Below are positions 34,184 to 43,296 of a stretch of 64,000 nucleotides of DNA, one piece after another. The position numbers and the translations under genes were made by a program. The notes beneath the pieces were generated by a model, which did not search any database, was not told the origin of the DNA, and saw only the letters and a list, made by a program, of their open reading frames with translations. The DNA comes from Bradyrhizobium sp. S69. GTDB taxonomy: Bacteria; Pseudomonadota; Alphaproteobacteria; Rhizobiales; Xanthobacteraceae. Positions within the stretch are counted from its first letter, which is position 1, and each line of letters begins with the position of its first letter. The stretch covers positions 164,568 through 228,567 of the forward strand of contig NZ_LMUK01000043.1 in the NCBI RefSeq assembly GCF_009766005.1, written 5' to 3'.

Positions 34184-35134
34184 ATGCCGGTCCCGGTCGT
34201 GCTGGTGGCCGGCTTTCTCGGCGCGGGCAAGACCACGGTCGTCAATCATGTGCTGGCCCACGCGGGCGGAAGGCGCATTGCCGCGGTGGTCAATGATTTC
34301 GGCGCGATCAACATCGATGCCGAGCTGATCATCGGCGCGGCCGACGGCGTGGTGAGTTTGAGCAATGGCTGCATCTGTTGCTCCCTGGAAAGCGATCTGT
34401 TGCGGACGCTGGCCGCGTTGCTGCGGCGTGATCCGCGGCCGGAGCTGATCGTGATCGAAACCAGCGGGGTGGCTGATCCGACCGACATCGTGCGCAACCT
34501 GATGGACCCGGTGATCTGGCGCGAGGCGCCGCTGGAATCCGTGCTGTGCGTGGTGGATGCGACGACGCCGATCGCGATGCTGGACGACGCCCTGCTGCGC
34601 TCGCAGGTAAGAGCCGCTGACGTGGTGGCGCTGAGCAAAGTGGATTTCGCAACTGCCGAGCAGCGCACGCAAGTGCGCGACGCGGTGCGGGCGCTGCGTC
34701 CGGCGGCGGTGCTGGTCGATGCCCCGCATGGCGAGGTCCCACTATCGCTGCTGTTCCCTCCGGACATCGATCATGTGCCGGCGCCGCGCGAGTCAGGGCC
34801 GCGCGAGCCTGGGCGACAGCGGCCGGCGGCGGATCGGTTCGAGACGCTGAGCTGGAGCTCGGAACGGCCGCTGTCGTTGTCGCGATTGCAGCAGGCGATC
34901 AATCGCCTCGCCCCCAAACTGGCGCGCGCCAAGGGCCTGTTCGACACCATCGAGCAGCCCGGCAAGTTGACGGTGTTTCAGTTCGCCGGCGGCCGCGCGA
35001 CGCTGGCCCCAGGCGGGACGCCGCCTGCGGGAATGCCGCGGACCCGGATCGTATTCGTGGCCGAGATCGGCGTGCTGTCGCGCGCCGAAATCGACAGCGT
35101 GATGCAAGGATGCATCGAAGCCGGGACAAATTGA
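34184..35134 (+). CDS. COG0523/G3E-family GTPase (CobW-type metallochaperone)
   Basis: P-loop GTPase of 316 residues. Walker A is GFLGAGKTT at residues 10-18, the G3E family motif GCICC has Cys63, Cys65 and Cys66 for metal binding, ETSGVADP is switch-like, and SKVD is the guanine-specificity motif. A variable linker around residues 195-215 precedes the CobW C-terminal domain. Family members insert or deliver Zn, Co, Ni or Fe. It follows the metal-dependent amidohydrolase by 4 nt, so a dedicated chaperone role is a fair inference; the metal cannot be told. Confidence 0.9.
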   Translation: MPVPVVLVAGFLGAGKTTVVNHVLAHAGGRRIAAVVNDFGAINIDAELIIGAADGVVSLSNGCICCSLESDLLRTLAALLRRDPRPELIVIETSGVADPTDIVRNLMDPVIWREAPLESVLCVVDATTPIAMLDDALLRSQVRAADVVALSKVDFATAEQRTQVRDAVRALRPAAVLVDAPHGEVPLSLLFPPDIDHVPAPRESGPREPGRQRPAADRFETLSWSSERPLSLSRLQQAINRLAPKLARAKGLFDTIEQPGKLTVFQFAGGRATLAPGGTPPAGMPRTRIVFVAEIGVLSRAEIDSVMQGCIEAGTN

Positions 35135-35142
35135 AGGGCTCG

Positions 35143-36453
35143 CTACTCGTTCGACACCACGAGCTTCAATGACAGCGATGCGACGGTTGCGGCGAGCATG
35201 ATCGCGGCCACGGCGGTGAGGCCGATCACATAGGAGCCGGAAAACTCGCGCAGCCAGCCCATCATCGATGGCCCGACAAAACCGCCGACCGTGCCGATGC
35301 TGTTGATGAAGGCAAGGCCGCCGGCGGCCGCGACGCCGGTCAGGAACCGGGTCGGCACCGTCCAGAACACCGCCCGCGCCGCCGAGACGCCGATCAGCGC
35401 CACGCTGAACCCAATCAGCGCCACTGTCAGCGAACCCGACAGGATCGGCGCGACCAGCCCGGCGGCGCCAAGCAAGCACGCGATCGCCAGATTGACCACG
35501 CGATGGCCGGTCCGGTCGACATAGCGCGCCCACACGATCATGCCGACCGAGGCGAACAAATAAGGGATCGCCGAGATCCAGCCGATCGACAGCGTCGAGA
35601 GATGATACTCCTTCAGGATCAACGGCAGCCAGATGCCGATGCCGTAAGACCCCAGCGTGAAGCCGAACTGGATCGCGGCGAGAATCTGGACCCGGACATC
35701 CCTTAGCGCCGCCAGCAGCGATGTATGCGGGCGTTCGCGCACCTCGGAGGCAAGCGTGTGGCGCAGCGCGTCGCGCTCCTCGGATGTCAGCCAGGTCGCG
35801 CTCTCCGGATTGTCCGCGAGCAGATACAGCGTGAGAAAGCCGAGCGGAATGCAGGGCAGGCTGACCAGGATGAACAGCCATTGCCAGCCCGCCAGTCCCC
35901 AGATGCCATCCATCTGCAGCAGCATCCCGCACACCGGACCGCCGACCAGCGCGGACGCCGGGATCCCGATCAGAAACCACGCCAGCATCCGCGTGCGGTA
36001 TTGCGCCGGAAACCACGCGGCGAGGAAGAAGGTCACGCCAGGAAAGAAGCCGGCTTCCGCCAGCCCCAGCACAAGCCGCACGCCATAGAAGCTGTTCGGC
36101 CCGACCACAAAAGCGTTCGCCGCCGACACCAGGCCCCAGCTGATCATGATGCGGGCGAGCCAGCGCCGCGCGCCGAAACGATAGAGCATCAAATTGCTGG
36201 GGATTTCGAACGTCGAATAGGCCAGGAAGAAAATCCCGGCGGCGAGGCCGAACTGGCCGGGCGACAGCCCGAGCTCGTGATTCATGGTCAGCGCCGCGAA
36301 ACCAAGGCTCGTGCGGTCGAGATAATTGAAGAGATAGGCAATCGTCAGCAACGGCACGAAACGAAGCGCCGCCTTGCGAATGGCGCTTTGCAACGCCGCC
36401 TGCGCGGCGTCGGCAGAGACGTCGCGCGGGACGCTCTGCGGCGGGAGGGTCAT
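35143..36453 (-). CDS. MFS transporter, anion:cation symporter (ACS) family
   Basis: Inner-membrane protein of 436 residues with 12 predicted helices. Characteristic motifs are LFNYLDRTSLGFAALTMNHELGLSP in TM1-2, STFEIPSNLMLYRFGARRWLARIMISWG, and AGFFPGVTFFLAAWFPAQYRTRM, all typical of ACS-type carboxylate, phthalate or sugar-acid symporters. The start is MTLPPQ at 36453, with GGAGAAG about 7 nt upstream; a long upstream in-frame extension is not protein-like. It converges on the GTPase gene with an 8-nt gap and is otherwise alone. Confidence 0.9.
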   Translation of the reverse strand: MTLPPQSVPRDVSADAAQAALQSAIRKAALRFVPLLTIAYLFNYLDRTSLGFAALTMNHELGLSPGQFGLAAGIFFLAYSTFEIPSNLMLYRFGARRWLARIMISWGLVSAANAFVVGPNSFYGVRLVLGLAEAGFFPGVTFFLAAWFPAQYRTRMLAWFLIGIPASALVGGPVCGMLLQMDGIWGLAGWQWLFILVSLPCIPLGFLTLYLLADNPESATWLTSEERDALRHTLASEVRERPHTSLLAALRDVRVQILAAIQFGFTLGSYGIGIWLPLILKEYHLSTLSIGWISAIPYLFASVGMIVWARYVDRTGHRVVNLAIACLLGAAGLVAPILSGSLTVALIGFSVALIGVSAARAVFWTVPTRFLTGVAAAGGLAFINSIGTVGGFVGPSMMGWLREFSGSYVIGLTAVAAIMLAATVASLSLKLVVSNE

Positions 36454-36707
36454 CGGTTTCTTCTCCCGGGCGATCTTCTTGATTGGATCGTCACAGCACC
36501 TCGCTATCCCGCGAGCAAGGGGCGGCGGCCAGCCCCTAAATCGAAGCCGGCCGTCAAGCCCCCAGCATGTGGCAAGGTGTTGAATTGGGCGCGAAGCCCA
36601 TACCGCATTGGGTGGAGTTGCGAGGCGCGCCGTTGGCGCAACGGTGCCAGCTTCGGCACGCGCGTCCAGCCCCCCTGCGCAGGACCGCCGCCGCAAACCC
36701 CCTCAAT

Positions 36708-36733
36708 GCAAAAAGGCCCCTCCCGGGGCCTTT
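36708..36733 (-). terminator. Rho-independent terminator of the HU gene
   Basis: A 9-bp perfect stem AAAGGCCCC / GGGGCCTTT with a 4-nt loop, followed on the minus strand by a T-run, directly after the HU stop codon. Confidence 0.85.
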
Positions 36734-36738
36734 CAACA

Positions 36739-37038
36739 TTAGACGGCGTCTTTTGCCGCCTTGACCGGGCGGGCGCGGACGATCTTGCGGGCCGGCTTGG
36801 CCTTGAACGTCATCGCCTCTCCGGTGAAGGGATTGGTACCCTGCCGAGCCTTGGTGGCGGGCTTCTTGATCACGACGAACTTGGCGAAACCCGGGACCAG
36901 GAATACGCCCGACTTCTTCAGCTCCTTGTAGCCGACGGTCGCCAGCGTCTCGAGTACGCCCTTGACGTCCTTCTTTGCTACTTCGGTTTCGCCGGAGATC
37001 TTCTCGATCAGCTGCGACTTGGTCATTTGAACTGCCAT
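36739..37038 (-). CDS. hup: HU-family DNA-binding protein
   Basis: Small basic histone-like protein of 99 residues. It begins MAVQMTKSQLIEKISGE, has VPGFAKFVV, and the DNA-binding arm is RQGTNPFTGEAMTFKAKPARK with the conserved NP(F)TGE. It bends and compacts DNA as a dimer. The C-terminus is slightly extended and lysine/alanine-rich. ATG at 37038 is preceded by AGGAG; the longer frame has no family match. A strong terminator follows. Confidence 0.93.
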   Translation of the reverse strand: MAVQMTKSQLIEKISGETEVAKKDVKGVLETLATVGYKELKKSGVFLVPGFAKFVVIKKPATKARQGTNPFTGEAMTFKAKPARKIVRARPVKAAKDAV

Positions 37039-37405
37039 TTTGACTCCTGTTGGTTGATTCGTGCCACGCGACAGTATTTGGAAATTCCTCGGGAAAAACA
37101 GCACTTCCAGCGATCTGCACAGCTTTTGTGGTCGCCAAACCCTGTTTTTCAGCCGAATCGGGACACCCGAATGCGGCGCGCCCTTGGAAACTAGGGGTTT
37201 TAAGTGATTCTAACCAGTCGAAAGCTATCGCCACGCCGCCCGACCGCAGTTGCGAAGCAGCACGTTCGAATAGCGGTCCGCCGAGTGACGATCCCGGAAA
37301 TCGCAGTCAAAGGGCTGTGATTGCGACGTTACAACGCGGAAACATCTGGAACGTTCGCGACGGCAGACCGTTTTCTCCCCGACAGAACAACAGGAGAGAT
37401 GGTCC
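37039..37405. other. Divergent regulatory region between the HU and Gly/His-rich protein genes
   Basis: About 370 nt with no gene. It is comparatively AT-rich around 37080-37210 and should hold the HU promoter and the promoter of the secreted protein. No clear operator or box was identified. Confidence 0.4.
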
Positions 37406-37840
37406 ATGACAAAATTCAAAACGATAGGCGTTGCGGCGCTGGCGATTGCCCTCGCCGCGGCCTCACCCGCGATGGCGCGTGGCGGCGGTGGTGGTGGTCA
37501 CGGTGGCGGCGGCCATATGGGTGGCGGTGGCCACATGGGTGGCGGTGGCCACATGGGCGGCGGCGGCGCGCACTTCGCCGGTGGCGGGTTCCACGGCGGT
37601 GGCTTTCATGGCGGTGGCGGCGGATTCCGTCGCGGCGGCGGTGGCTGGGGACCCGGCCTCGCGGCTGGCGCCATAGCAGGTGCTGCGATCGGCGGCCTCG
37701 GCTACTACGGCGGTTACGGCCCCGGTTACGATAGCTACGCCTACGACAACAGCGAGGGTTATTATGACAACAGCGGCTATAGCTGCCAGCCCGGAACCTA
37801 TTTCCGTGGCCAGGACGGCCGCAGGTATCTCTGCCAGTAA
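37406..37840 (+). CDS. Gly/His-rich secreted protein with GGGGHM repeats
   Basis: Protein of 144 residues with a Sec signal (MTKFKTIGVAALAIALAAA, cleavage after AMA). The mature N-terminal half is Gly/His-rich, with four near-perfect GGGGHM-type units and FHGGG repeats; a tyrosine-rich middle (GYYGGYGPGYDSYAYDN) follows. It ends in CQPGTYFRGQDGRRYLC with Cys127 and Cys143. The C-terminal pattern is shared with the secreted protein at 22238-22594. The His-rich part could bind metals; function is unknown. GGAGAG lies about 7 nt before the ATG. Confidence 0.82.
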   Translation: MTKFKTIGVAALAIALAAASPAMARGGGGGGHGGGGHMGGGGHMGGGGHMGGGGAHFAGGGFHGGGFHGGGGGFRRGGGGWGPGLAAGAIAGAAIGGLGYYGGYGPGYDSYAYDNSEGYYDNSGYSCQPGTYFRGQDGRRYLCQ

Positions 37841-37861
37841 CGGCTCGCTCTAGCGACGCAG

Positions 37862-37891
37862 AAAAGGCGGCCCCATCGGGCCGCCTTTTTG
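37862..37891 (+). terminator. Rho-independent terminator between the secreted protein and HtrA genes
   Basis: A 12-bp stem AAAAGGCGGCCC / GGGCCGCCTTTT with a 4-nt loop and a following T-run. It ends the plus-strand gene and, because the stem starts with an A-run, can also end the convergent HtrA gene. Confidence 0.85.
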
Positions 37892-37916
37892 TTTGGGCTT
37901 TGTTTGGGAGGAGCCG

Positions 37917-38966
37917 CTAGTGCGGCTGTCGTTGCCGCACCGCGGGTTTGCGCTCGATCGGATGGATGTCGATCTCGCGCAGCCGGCCCATCCGCAGCAC
38001 ATTCAGTTCCAGCTTGCGATCGATCCGGTCGCGATCGAGCGTGCGGATCAGATCGTCGACGCCGTTGATGTCGACGCCGTCAAGGCGAATGACCACATCG
38101 CCCGGCAACAGGCCGGCTTTCGACGCCGGGCTATCCGGCTCGATCTGCATCAGCAGCGCACCCATCTTGTTCTCGACCCCGGCCAGCACCGCGTGGCGCC
38201 GCGGGATCGGCGCGCTCTGCCCGGACACGCCGATAAAAGCCCGCCGCACATAGCCGTGGCGGATGATCTCCGACAGCACGAATTGCGCGGTGTTGCTGGC
38301 GACCGCAAAGCAGATGCCTTGCGCACCGTTGATGATCGCGGTGTTGATCCCGATCACTTCGGCCGCCGACGACACCAACGGCCCGCCGGAATTGCCCGGA
38401 TTGAGCGCCGCATCGGTCTGGATCACATCCTCGATGGTGCGGCCGTTGGCCGAGCGGATCGAACGGCCCAGCGCCGACACCACGCCCGCGGTCGCGGTCG
38501 ATTCAAAGCCGAGCGGGTTTCCGATCGCGACCACGAGTTGGCCGCGGCGCAGGCTCTTGGAATTGCCCAATGAAGCGTAGTGCAGGTCGCGCGCGCCGTC
38601 GGCGCGTAGCAGCGCCAGATCGGTATCGGGATCGACGCCGAGCACGCGGGCGTCGGTGACGATGCCCTCATTGTCGCGCAGCCGGATCTGCTTCGAGGCG
38701 CCGACCACATGGCTGTTGGTCAGCACCAGGCCATCGGGCGAGATCACGATGCCGGAGCCGAGCCCGCCGCGCTCACCTGATTGCGGCGACGAAGGCCCGG
38801 TTTCGACGCGCACGACCGCGGGGCCGATGCGCTCGATCACGCCGATCACCGCATTGGAATAGGCGTCGAGCAGCGCCCGGTCGTTCGGCGGCGTGGCACT
38901 GGAAGCAGGCTCGGATGGAATGGATGACGACAGGTCGTCGGCCGTGGTTCGGGTAAAATCCAACAT
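37917..38966 (-). CDS. S1C serine protease with one PDZ domain, HtrA/DegP-like, without a signal peptide
   Basis: Trypsin-like protease of 349 residues. The catalytic triad is His86 (TNSHVV), Asp116 (TDLALL) and Ser193 (GNSGGP), and a single C-terminal PDZ domain lies at about 260-345 (DSPASKAGLLPGDVVIRLDGVD). DegP/DegQ are periplasmic, but here the N-terminus (MLDFTRTTADDLSSSIPS) is polar and shows neither signal peptide nor membrane anchor, so the protein may act in the cytoplasm. AGAGGA 8 nt upstream supports the ATG at 38966. Confidence 0.88.
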   Translation of the reverse strand: MLDFTRTTADDLSSSIPSEPASSATPPNDRALLDAYSNAVIGVIERIGPAVVRVETGPSSPQSGERGGLGSGIVISPDGLVLTNSHVVGASKQIRLRDNEGIVTDARVLGVDPDTDLALLRADGARDLHYASLGNSKSLRRGQLVVAIGNPLGFESTATAGVVSALGRSIRSANGRTIEDVIQTDAALNPGNSGGPLVSSAAEVIGINTAIINGAQGICFAVASNTAQFVLSEIIRHGYVRRAFIGVSGQSAPIPRRHAVLAGVENKMGALLMQIEPDSPASKAGLLPGDVVIRLDGVDINGVDDLIRTLDRDRIDRKLELNVLRMGRLREIDIHPIERKPAVRQRQPH

Positions 38967-39289
38967 GGCAAAATCCTCTGGTGACAACAGATGGTGGCCA
39001 TGTTTGGCGGTCGCAAGAGCCGCCAGCAGCCCCTGCCCGGCGCAGCGCCGGGATCAGGACTGCGGAAAATGCCTATTGCGGGATGAGATTAGATTGAGAC
39101 CGGGGGCTATCCGCGTGCTTCCCTTCACCTCTCCCCGTCGGGGAGAGGTCGATTTGCAAAGCAAATCGGGTGAGGGCTCTTATGCCAAACGAGAGGCTGT
39201 AACCCCTCACCCGGCGCTGCGCGCCGACCTCTCCCAACGGGAGAGGTGAAGCGAGATCGCGACCGATTCAATTAATAATCATCATGCGC
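38967..39289. other. Intergenic region holding a repeat C copy
   Basis: No gene. Most of it is the palindromic repeat at 39123-39251, next to the stop of the cytochrome c gene, where it may act as a transcript end. GGATGAGATTAGAT just upstream of the repeat also precedes the second copy near 45250. Confidence 0.6.
39123..39251. repeat. Dispersed palindromic repeat C, copy 1
   Basis: Ends CTTCACCTCTCCC and GGGAGAGGTGAAG are inverted. Inside are hairpins GATTTGCAAAGCAAATC and GGCGCTGCGCGCC. A related copy sits at 45291-45464. Confidence 0.8.
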
Positions 39290-40639
39290 CTATTGCGCGG
39301 TTTGCTTGCGTAGCTCCGCGACCTCTTGCGCGGTGATCGCCGAGCCCTTGCTGCCGAAGCGCGCGGTGACGTAGTTGGCGACCGCCGCGATCTCGGTGTC
39401 CGAATAGGCATTGCCGAACGCCGGCATCGAAACCGCGCCGGGCGGCGTATGGCGTTTGGTCCCCGAAATCACGATCTGCGCGACATTGGTAGCGCCGGGA
39501 TCGTTGACCGCCCACGACCCGGTGATGGTGGCGAACGGTGAGATCGCGCTTTCACCGGTCCAGCCATGGCAACTGACGCAAGCGCCCTCGAACACCATCT
39601 TGCCGCGCGCGTCCGCAATCTGGCCGCCTTCTTTGTGGGAAGCCGGCGCCGGCGGCGCCAGCGTCGCGGGCAGATCGGTCGAACTCACCGGCGGCACGCT
39701 ACGCAGATACGCCACCAAGGCGTGAATGTCCCCCGGCGCCAGCAAACTGAGACTCTGGTCCACGGCCTCGCCCATCGGGCCCGACGCGGTGCCATGACCG
39801 GCCGCGTGCCCGGTCGCAAGATACGACGCCAATTGATCGTCGCTCCAGCCGCCCACGCCGGTCGCCTTGTCCGACGTGATATTGAAGGCACGCCATCCGG
39901 CCGTCAGCGCACCGGCGAATTTGCGGCGATTATCCAGCGCGAAAGCGAGATTCCGCGGCGTATGGCATTCGCCGCAATGCGCCAGTGCTTCGGCCAGGTA
40001 AGCGCCGCGATTCCACTCCGGGCTTTTCGAGGTGTCCGGCATGAAGCGCGTGTCGGGGTTGAACACCACCGACCAGAAGGTCATCGCCCAGCGCTGGTTG
40101 AACGGAAAAGCCAGCGTATTGGCCGGCGCCGGCGCTTGCACCGGCTGAAGGCTGAACAGATAGGCCTTGATCGCCAGCCCGTCGGCGTCGCTGATGTTGC
40201 TGTATGACGTATACGGCATCGCCGGATAAAGCCGCGCGCCGTCGCGGCGGGTGCCGCGATGCAGCGCATTGAGGAAATCGGCGTCGCTGTAATTGCCGAT
40301 ACCGGTTTCCTTGTCCGGCGTGATGTTGGTCGAATACAGCGTGCCGAACGGCAGCTTGAAGGCGAAGCCGCCGGCATATGGCTTGCCGCCTGGCGCGGTG
40401 TGGCAGACCATGCAATCGGCCGCATGCGCGAGATATTCGCCGCGCTCGATCAAATTGGCCTTGGCGAGCGCAGCCGGCACGCCGGTGGGATCGGCGGCCT
40501 TGTAATCCGCCAGCGCGACTTTCGGGCCATCGGCGAACGCCATCGGGCCCGGACCGCGGATGAACCACACCGCGCCGGCCACGACGACGGCCGCGATCAC
40601 CACAACGCTCGACAGAATGCGGCGCGCGGCGGGGCTCAT
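39290..40639 (-). CDS. Triheme cytochrome c subunit of a periplasmic dehydrogenase
   Basis: Protein of 449 residues with an N-terminal membrane segment (ILSSVVVIAAVVVAGAVWFI) and three heme-binding motifs, CMVCH (76-80), CGECH (222-226) and CVSCH (354-358). This matches the three-heme subunits of membrane-bound alcohol, aldehyde and isoquinoline-type dehydrogenases that pass electrons to the quinone pool or terminal oxidase. Its start overlaps the stop of the molybdopterin subunit, so it is the third gene of an operon with the 2Fe-2S and Mo subunits. Confidence 0.93.
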   Translation of the reverse strand: MSPAARRILSSVVVIAAVVVAGAVWFIRGPGPMAFADGPKVALADYKAADPTGVPAALAKANLIERGEYLAHAADCMVCHTAPGGKPYAGGFAFKLPFGTLYSTNITPDKETGIGNYSDADFLNALHRGTRRDGARLYPAMPYTSYSNISDADGLAIKAYLFSLQPVQAPAPANTLAFPFNQRWAMTFWSVVFNPDTRFMPDTSKSPEWNRGAYLAEALAHCGECHTPRNLAFALDNRRKFAGALTAGWRAFNITSDKATGVGGWSDDQLASYLATGHAAGHGTASGPMGEAVDQSLSLLAPGDIHALVAYLRSVPPVSSTDLPATLAPPAPASHKEGGQIADARGKMVFEGACVSCHGWTGESAISPFATITGSWAVNDPGATNVAQIVISGTKRHTPPGAVSMPAFGNAYSDTEIAAVANYVTARFGSKGSAITAQEVAELRKQTAQ

Positions 40640-42825
40640 GACTTCTTCCCCACCGCAATCAGCGAGCGATCGATCGGCAACCTTCGCAGCGCGACGCCGG
40701 TCGCGGCATAGATCGCGTTGCGTAGCGCCGGCGCACTCGCGGTGACGCCGGTCTCGCCGATGCCGCCGGGCGCCTCGCCGCTCTTGATCAGATGCACGTC
40801 GATCTTGGGCGCCTGGTCGATGCGCAGCATGCGGTAGTCGTGGAAGTTCGACTGCTGCACACGACCCTTGTCGATGGTGATCTCGCCATACAACGCGGCG
40901 GTGAGGCCGAAGATCAGCCCGCCTTCGACCTGCGCCATGATGGTATCGGGATTGACGGCGATGCCGGTATCGACGGCGGACGTGACACGCCGCAGATGCA
41001 CCTCGCCCTGCTCATCGACTTCGGCTTCGACCACCGTTGCGATGAAGCTCGCAAACGACGGCTGCGCACAGATGCCGCGGCCGACGCGGGGCGGCAGCGG
41101 CTGGCCCCAATTGGATTTCTCGGCCGCCAGATTCACCGCCGCCAGCAGCCGCGGACTTTTACCCAGCATCAACCGGCGGAATTCGACCGGGTCCTTGCCG
41201 GCCTTGCGCGCCAGCTCATCCATGAAGCATTCCATCGCGAACACGTTGTTGTTCGGGCCGACGCCGCGCCAGAAGCCGGTCGGCACCGCGGGCGGTTCGG
41301 CGCGCACATAGTCGACGTGGATGTTGGGGATGTCATAGGGAATATCGGCCGCGCCATCGACCGCGTCGATATCGATGCCCTTCTGGAACGCCGGCGGCAG
41401 CCAGCGCGCGAGGATGGCAGCCCCGGTGATACGATATTTCCAGGCCGCGATCTTGCCGTCGGACAGTGTCGCGGAGATCGTATCCCGATAGACCGGACGG
41501 TAGACATCGTGCTGGATGTCTTCCTCGCGGGTCCACACCACCTTGACCGGCCCATCGACCTGTTTGGCGATGCGAACCGCCGCGACCACCATGTCGGGCT
41601 CCAGCCTGCGGCCAAAGCCGCCGCCGATCAGATGCTGGTTGACGATCACCTTCTCGACCGGCAGCCCCGCGGCCTTCGCGGCCTCCGACTGCACCCGCGC
41701 CATGATTTGCGTGCCGGTCCAGATCTCGCAGGAGTCGCCCTTGAAATGAACCGTGCAATTCAACGGCTCCATTGTGGCATGGGCCAGGAACGGCAATTCA
41801 AAAGCCGCCTCGATCTTCTCGCCGGTGGCGAGGGCCTTGGCGATGTCGCCCTCGGATTTGGCGACCGCGCCATCCTTTTCGCTGGCGGCGCGCAAATTTT
41901 CCCAGATGTCTTTCGAATTGATACGGGCGTTGCTGCCTTCGTTCCAGGTCACGGCGAGGGCCTCGAGGCCCTTCTTCGCGGCCCACATGTGATCGCCGAC
42001 CACCGCGACCAGATCGTCCAGCACGATCACCTGTCGCACGCCAGCCAATTTTTTGGCCGCCGCATCATCGACCTTGGCGATCTTGCCGCCGAACACCGGA
42101 GACATCGCCAGGGTCGCAAACTTCATGCCCGGCAGCATTGCATCGATGCCGTAGACGGTTTTGCCGTTGACCTTGTCCGGGGTGTCGAACCGCTTCAGCG
42201 GTTTGCCGATCAGCACGAAATTCTTGGGGTCCTTGAGCGGAACATCCTTTGGCGGCGTTTCGGCGCCTGCCGCGTCGGCCAGCGCGCCATAGCCAAGCCT
42301 GCGTCCGCTTTCGGCATGGATCACTTCGCCGTTCGCCGTGGTGCAGCTTGAAGTATCGACCTGCCATTGTTTCGCGGCGGCTTGAACCAGCATCGCGCGC
42401 GCGGTGGCGCCGGCGGCGCGCAGCGGCTTCCAGAACGCGCGTACCGAGGTAGAGCCGCCGGTCGCCTGAACGCCGAAAGCCGGATTGGCGTAGAGCTTCT
42501 CATTGGCAGGCGCATGCTCGAGAACCACCGCGGAATAATCCGCATCAAGCTCTTCGGCCAGAATCATCGCCACCGCCGTGTAGATGCCTTGGCCCATCTC
42601 GGTCTGCGGCATCACCAGCGTGGTCTTGCCGGCGGGATCGATGCGGATGAACGCGTTCGGCGCGAATTTGCCTGATGTGTCATCGGACGGCTGCACAGGT
42701 TCGTTTTCGCCACGCACCGGAACATGAAACGCGAGCAGGAAGGCGCTCGCCACCCCGCCGGTCAACACGCGGCGGCGGGAAAATCCGTTGGAAGGCTTTT
42801 GCGAAATCGTTGCTGCCTGGGCCAT
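40636..42825 (-). CDS. Molybdopterin-binding subunit of a xanthine oxidase-family aldehyde/N-heterocycle hydroxylase (IorB-like)
   Basis: Large catalytic subunit of 729 residues. The signal SRRRVLTGGVASAFLLAF is a twin-arginine export signal, so the folded Mo enzyme is periplasmic. Motifs such as MGQGIYTAVAMILAEEL, QATGGSTSVR, GGGFGRRLEPD and GEAPGGIGETGV near the C-terminus fit the isoquinoline 1-oxidoreductase beta/aldehyde dehydrogenase subgroup. It hydroxylates aldehydes or N-heterocycles using water. It lies 9 nt after the 2Fe-2S gene and overlaps the cytochrome gene by 4 nt. The substrate is not predictable. Confidence 0.92.
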   Translation of the reverse strand: MAQAATISQKPSNGFSRRRVLTGGVASAFLLAFHVPVRGENEPVQPSDDTSGKFAPNAFIRIDPAGKTTLVMPQTEMGQGIYTAVAMILAEELDADYSAVVLEHAPANEKLYANPAFGVQATGGSTSVRAFWKPLRAAGATARAMLVQAAAKQWQVDTSSCTTANGEVIHAESGRRLGYGALADAAGAETPPKDVPLKDPKNFVLIGKPLKRFDTPDKVNGKTVYGIDAMLPGMKFATLAMSPVFGGKIAKVDDAAAKKLAGVRQVIVLDDLVAVVGDHMWAAKKGLEALAVTWNEGSNARINSKDIWENLRAASEKDGAVAKSEGDIAKALATGEKIEAAFELPFLAHATMEPLNCTVHFKGDSCEIWTGTQIMARVQSEAAKAAGLPVEKVIVNQHLIGGGFGRRLEPDMVVAAVRIAKQVDGPVKVVWTREEDIQHDVYRPVYRDTISATLSDGKIAAWKYRITGAAILARWLPPAFQKGIDIDAVDGAADIPYDIPNIHVDYVRAEPPAVPTGFWRGVGPNNNVFAMECFMDELARKAGKDPVEFRRLMLGKSPRLLAAVNLAAEKSNWGQPLPPRVGRGICAQPSFASFIATVVEAEVDEQGEVHLRRVTSAVDTGIAVNPDTIMAQVEGGLIFGLTAALYGEITIDKGRVQQSNFHDYRMLRIDQAPKIDVHLIKSGEAPGGIGETGVTASAPALRNAIYAATGVALRRLPIDRSLIAVGKKS

Positions 42826-42834
42826 GGTCCGCTC

Positions 42835-43296
42835 CTACGACTGACGGCCGGAAGCGGCCTGCTTGATCGCGGCGCGAATCCGCACATAAGTGCCGCAGCG
42901 ACAGATATTGCCCGCCATCGCCGCGTCGATATCGGAATCGTCCGGATTTGGCGTGCCCGCGAGCAGCGCCGCGGCCGACATGATCTGGCCGGATTGGCAG
43001 TAACCGCACTGGACCACTTCAAGGTCGAGCCAGGCTTTCTGAACCTTGGCGCCGGCCGGCGTGGCGCCGACGCCTTCGATGGTGGTGATCGGCCGATCAC
43101 GCACCGCGCCGACCGGGAGCATGCAGGAGCGCACCGGCTTGCCATCGACATGCACCGTGCAGGCGCCGCATTGCGCGATGCCGCAGCCGAACTTGGTGCC
43201 GGTGAGACCCAGCACATCGCGCAAAACCCAGAGCAGCGGCATCTCCGCCGGCGCCTCGTACGACTTCTGCTCACCGTTGATTGTCAACGTCGCCAT
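42835..43296 (-). CDS. 2Fe-2S subunit of the molybdenum hydroxylase (IorA-like)
   Basis: Protein of 153 residues with two 2Fe-2S clusters. The plant-type cluster ligands are Cys38, Cys43, Cys46 and Cys58 (CGIAQCGAC ... C), and the second set is Cys97, Cys100, Cys132 and Cys134 (CGYC ... CRC). It carries electrons from the Mo site towards the cytochrome c subunit. No signal is present; it is presumably exported with the Tat-signalled subunit. GGAGG 5 nt before the ATG fixes the start. It is the first gene of the operon. Confidence 0.94.
   Translation of the reverse strand: MATLTINGEQKSYEAPAEMPLLWVLRDVLGLTGTKFGCGIAQCGACTVHVDGKPVRSCMLPVGAVRDRPITTIEGVGATPAGAKVQKAWLDLEVVQCGYCQSGQIMSAAALLAGTPNPDDSDIDAAMAGNICRCGTYVRIRAAIKQAASGRQS

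Noticed and set aside
37480..37640. GC-rich repeat as a possible stand-alone repeat locus
   Set aside because: It is the coding sequence of the GGGGHM-repeat protein, with signal peptide, ribosome-binding site and terminator.
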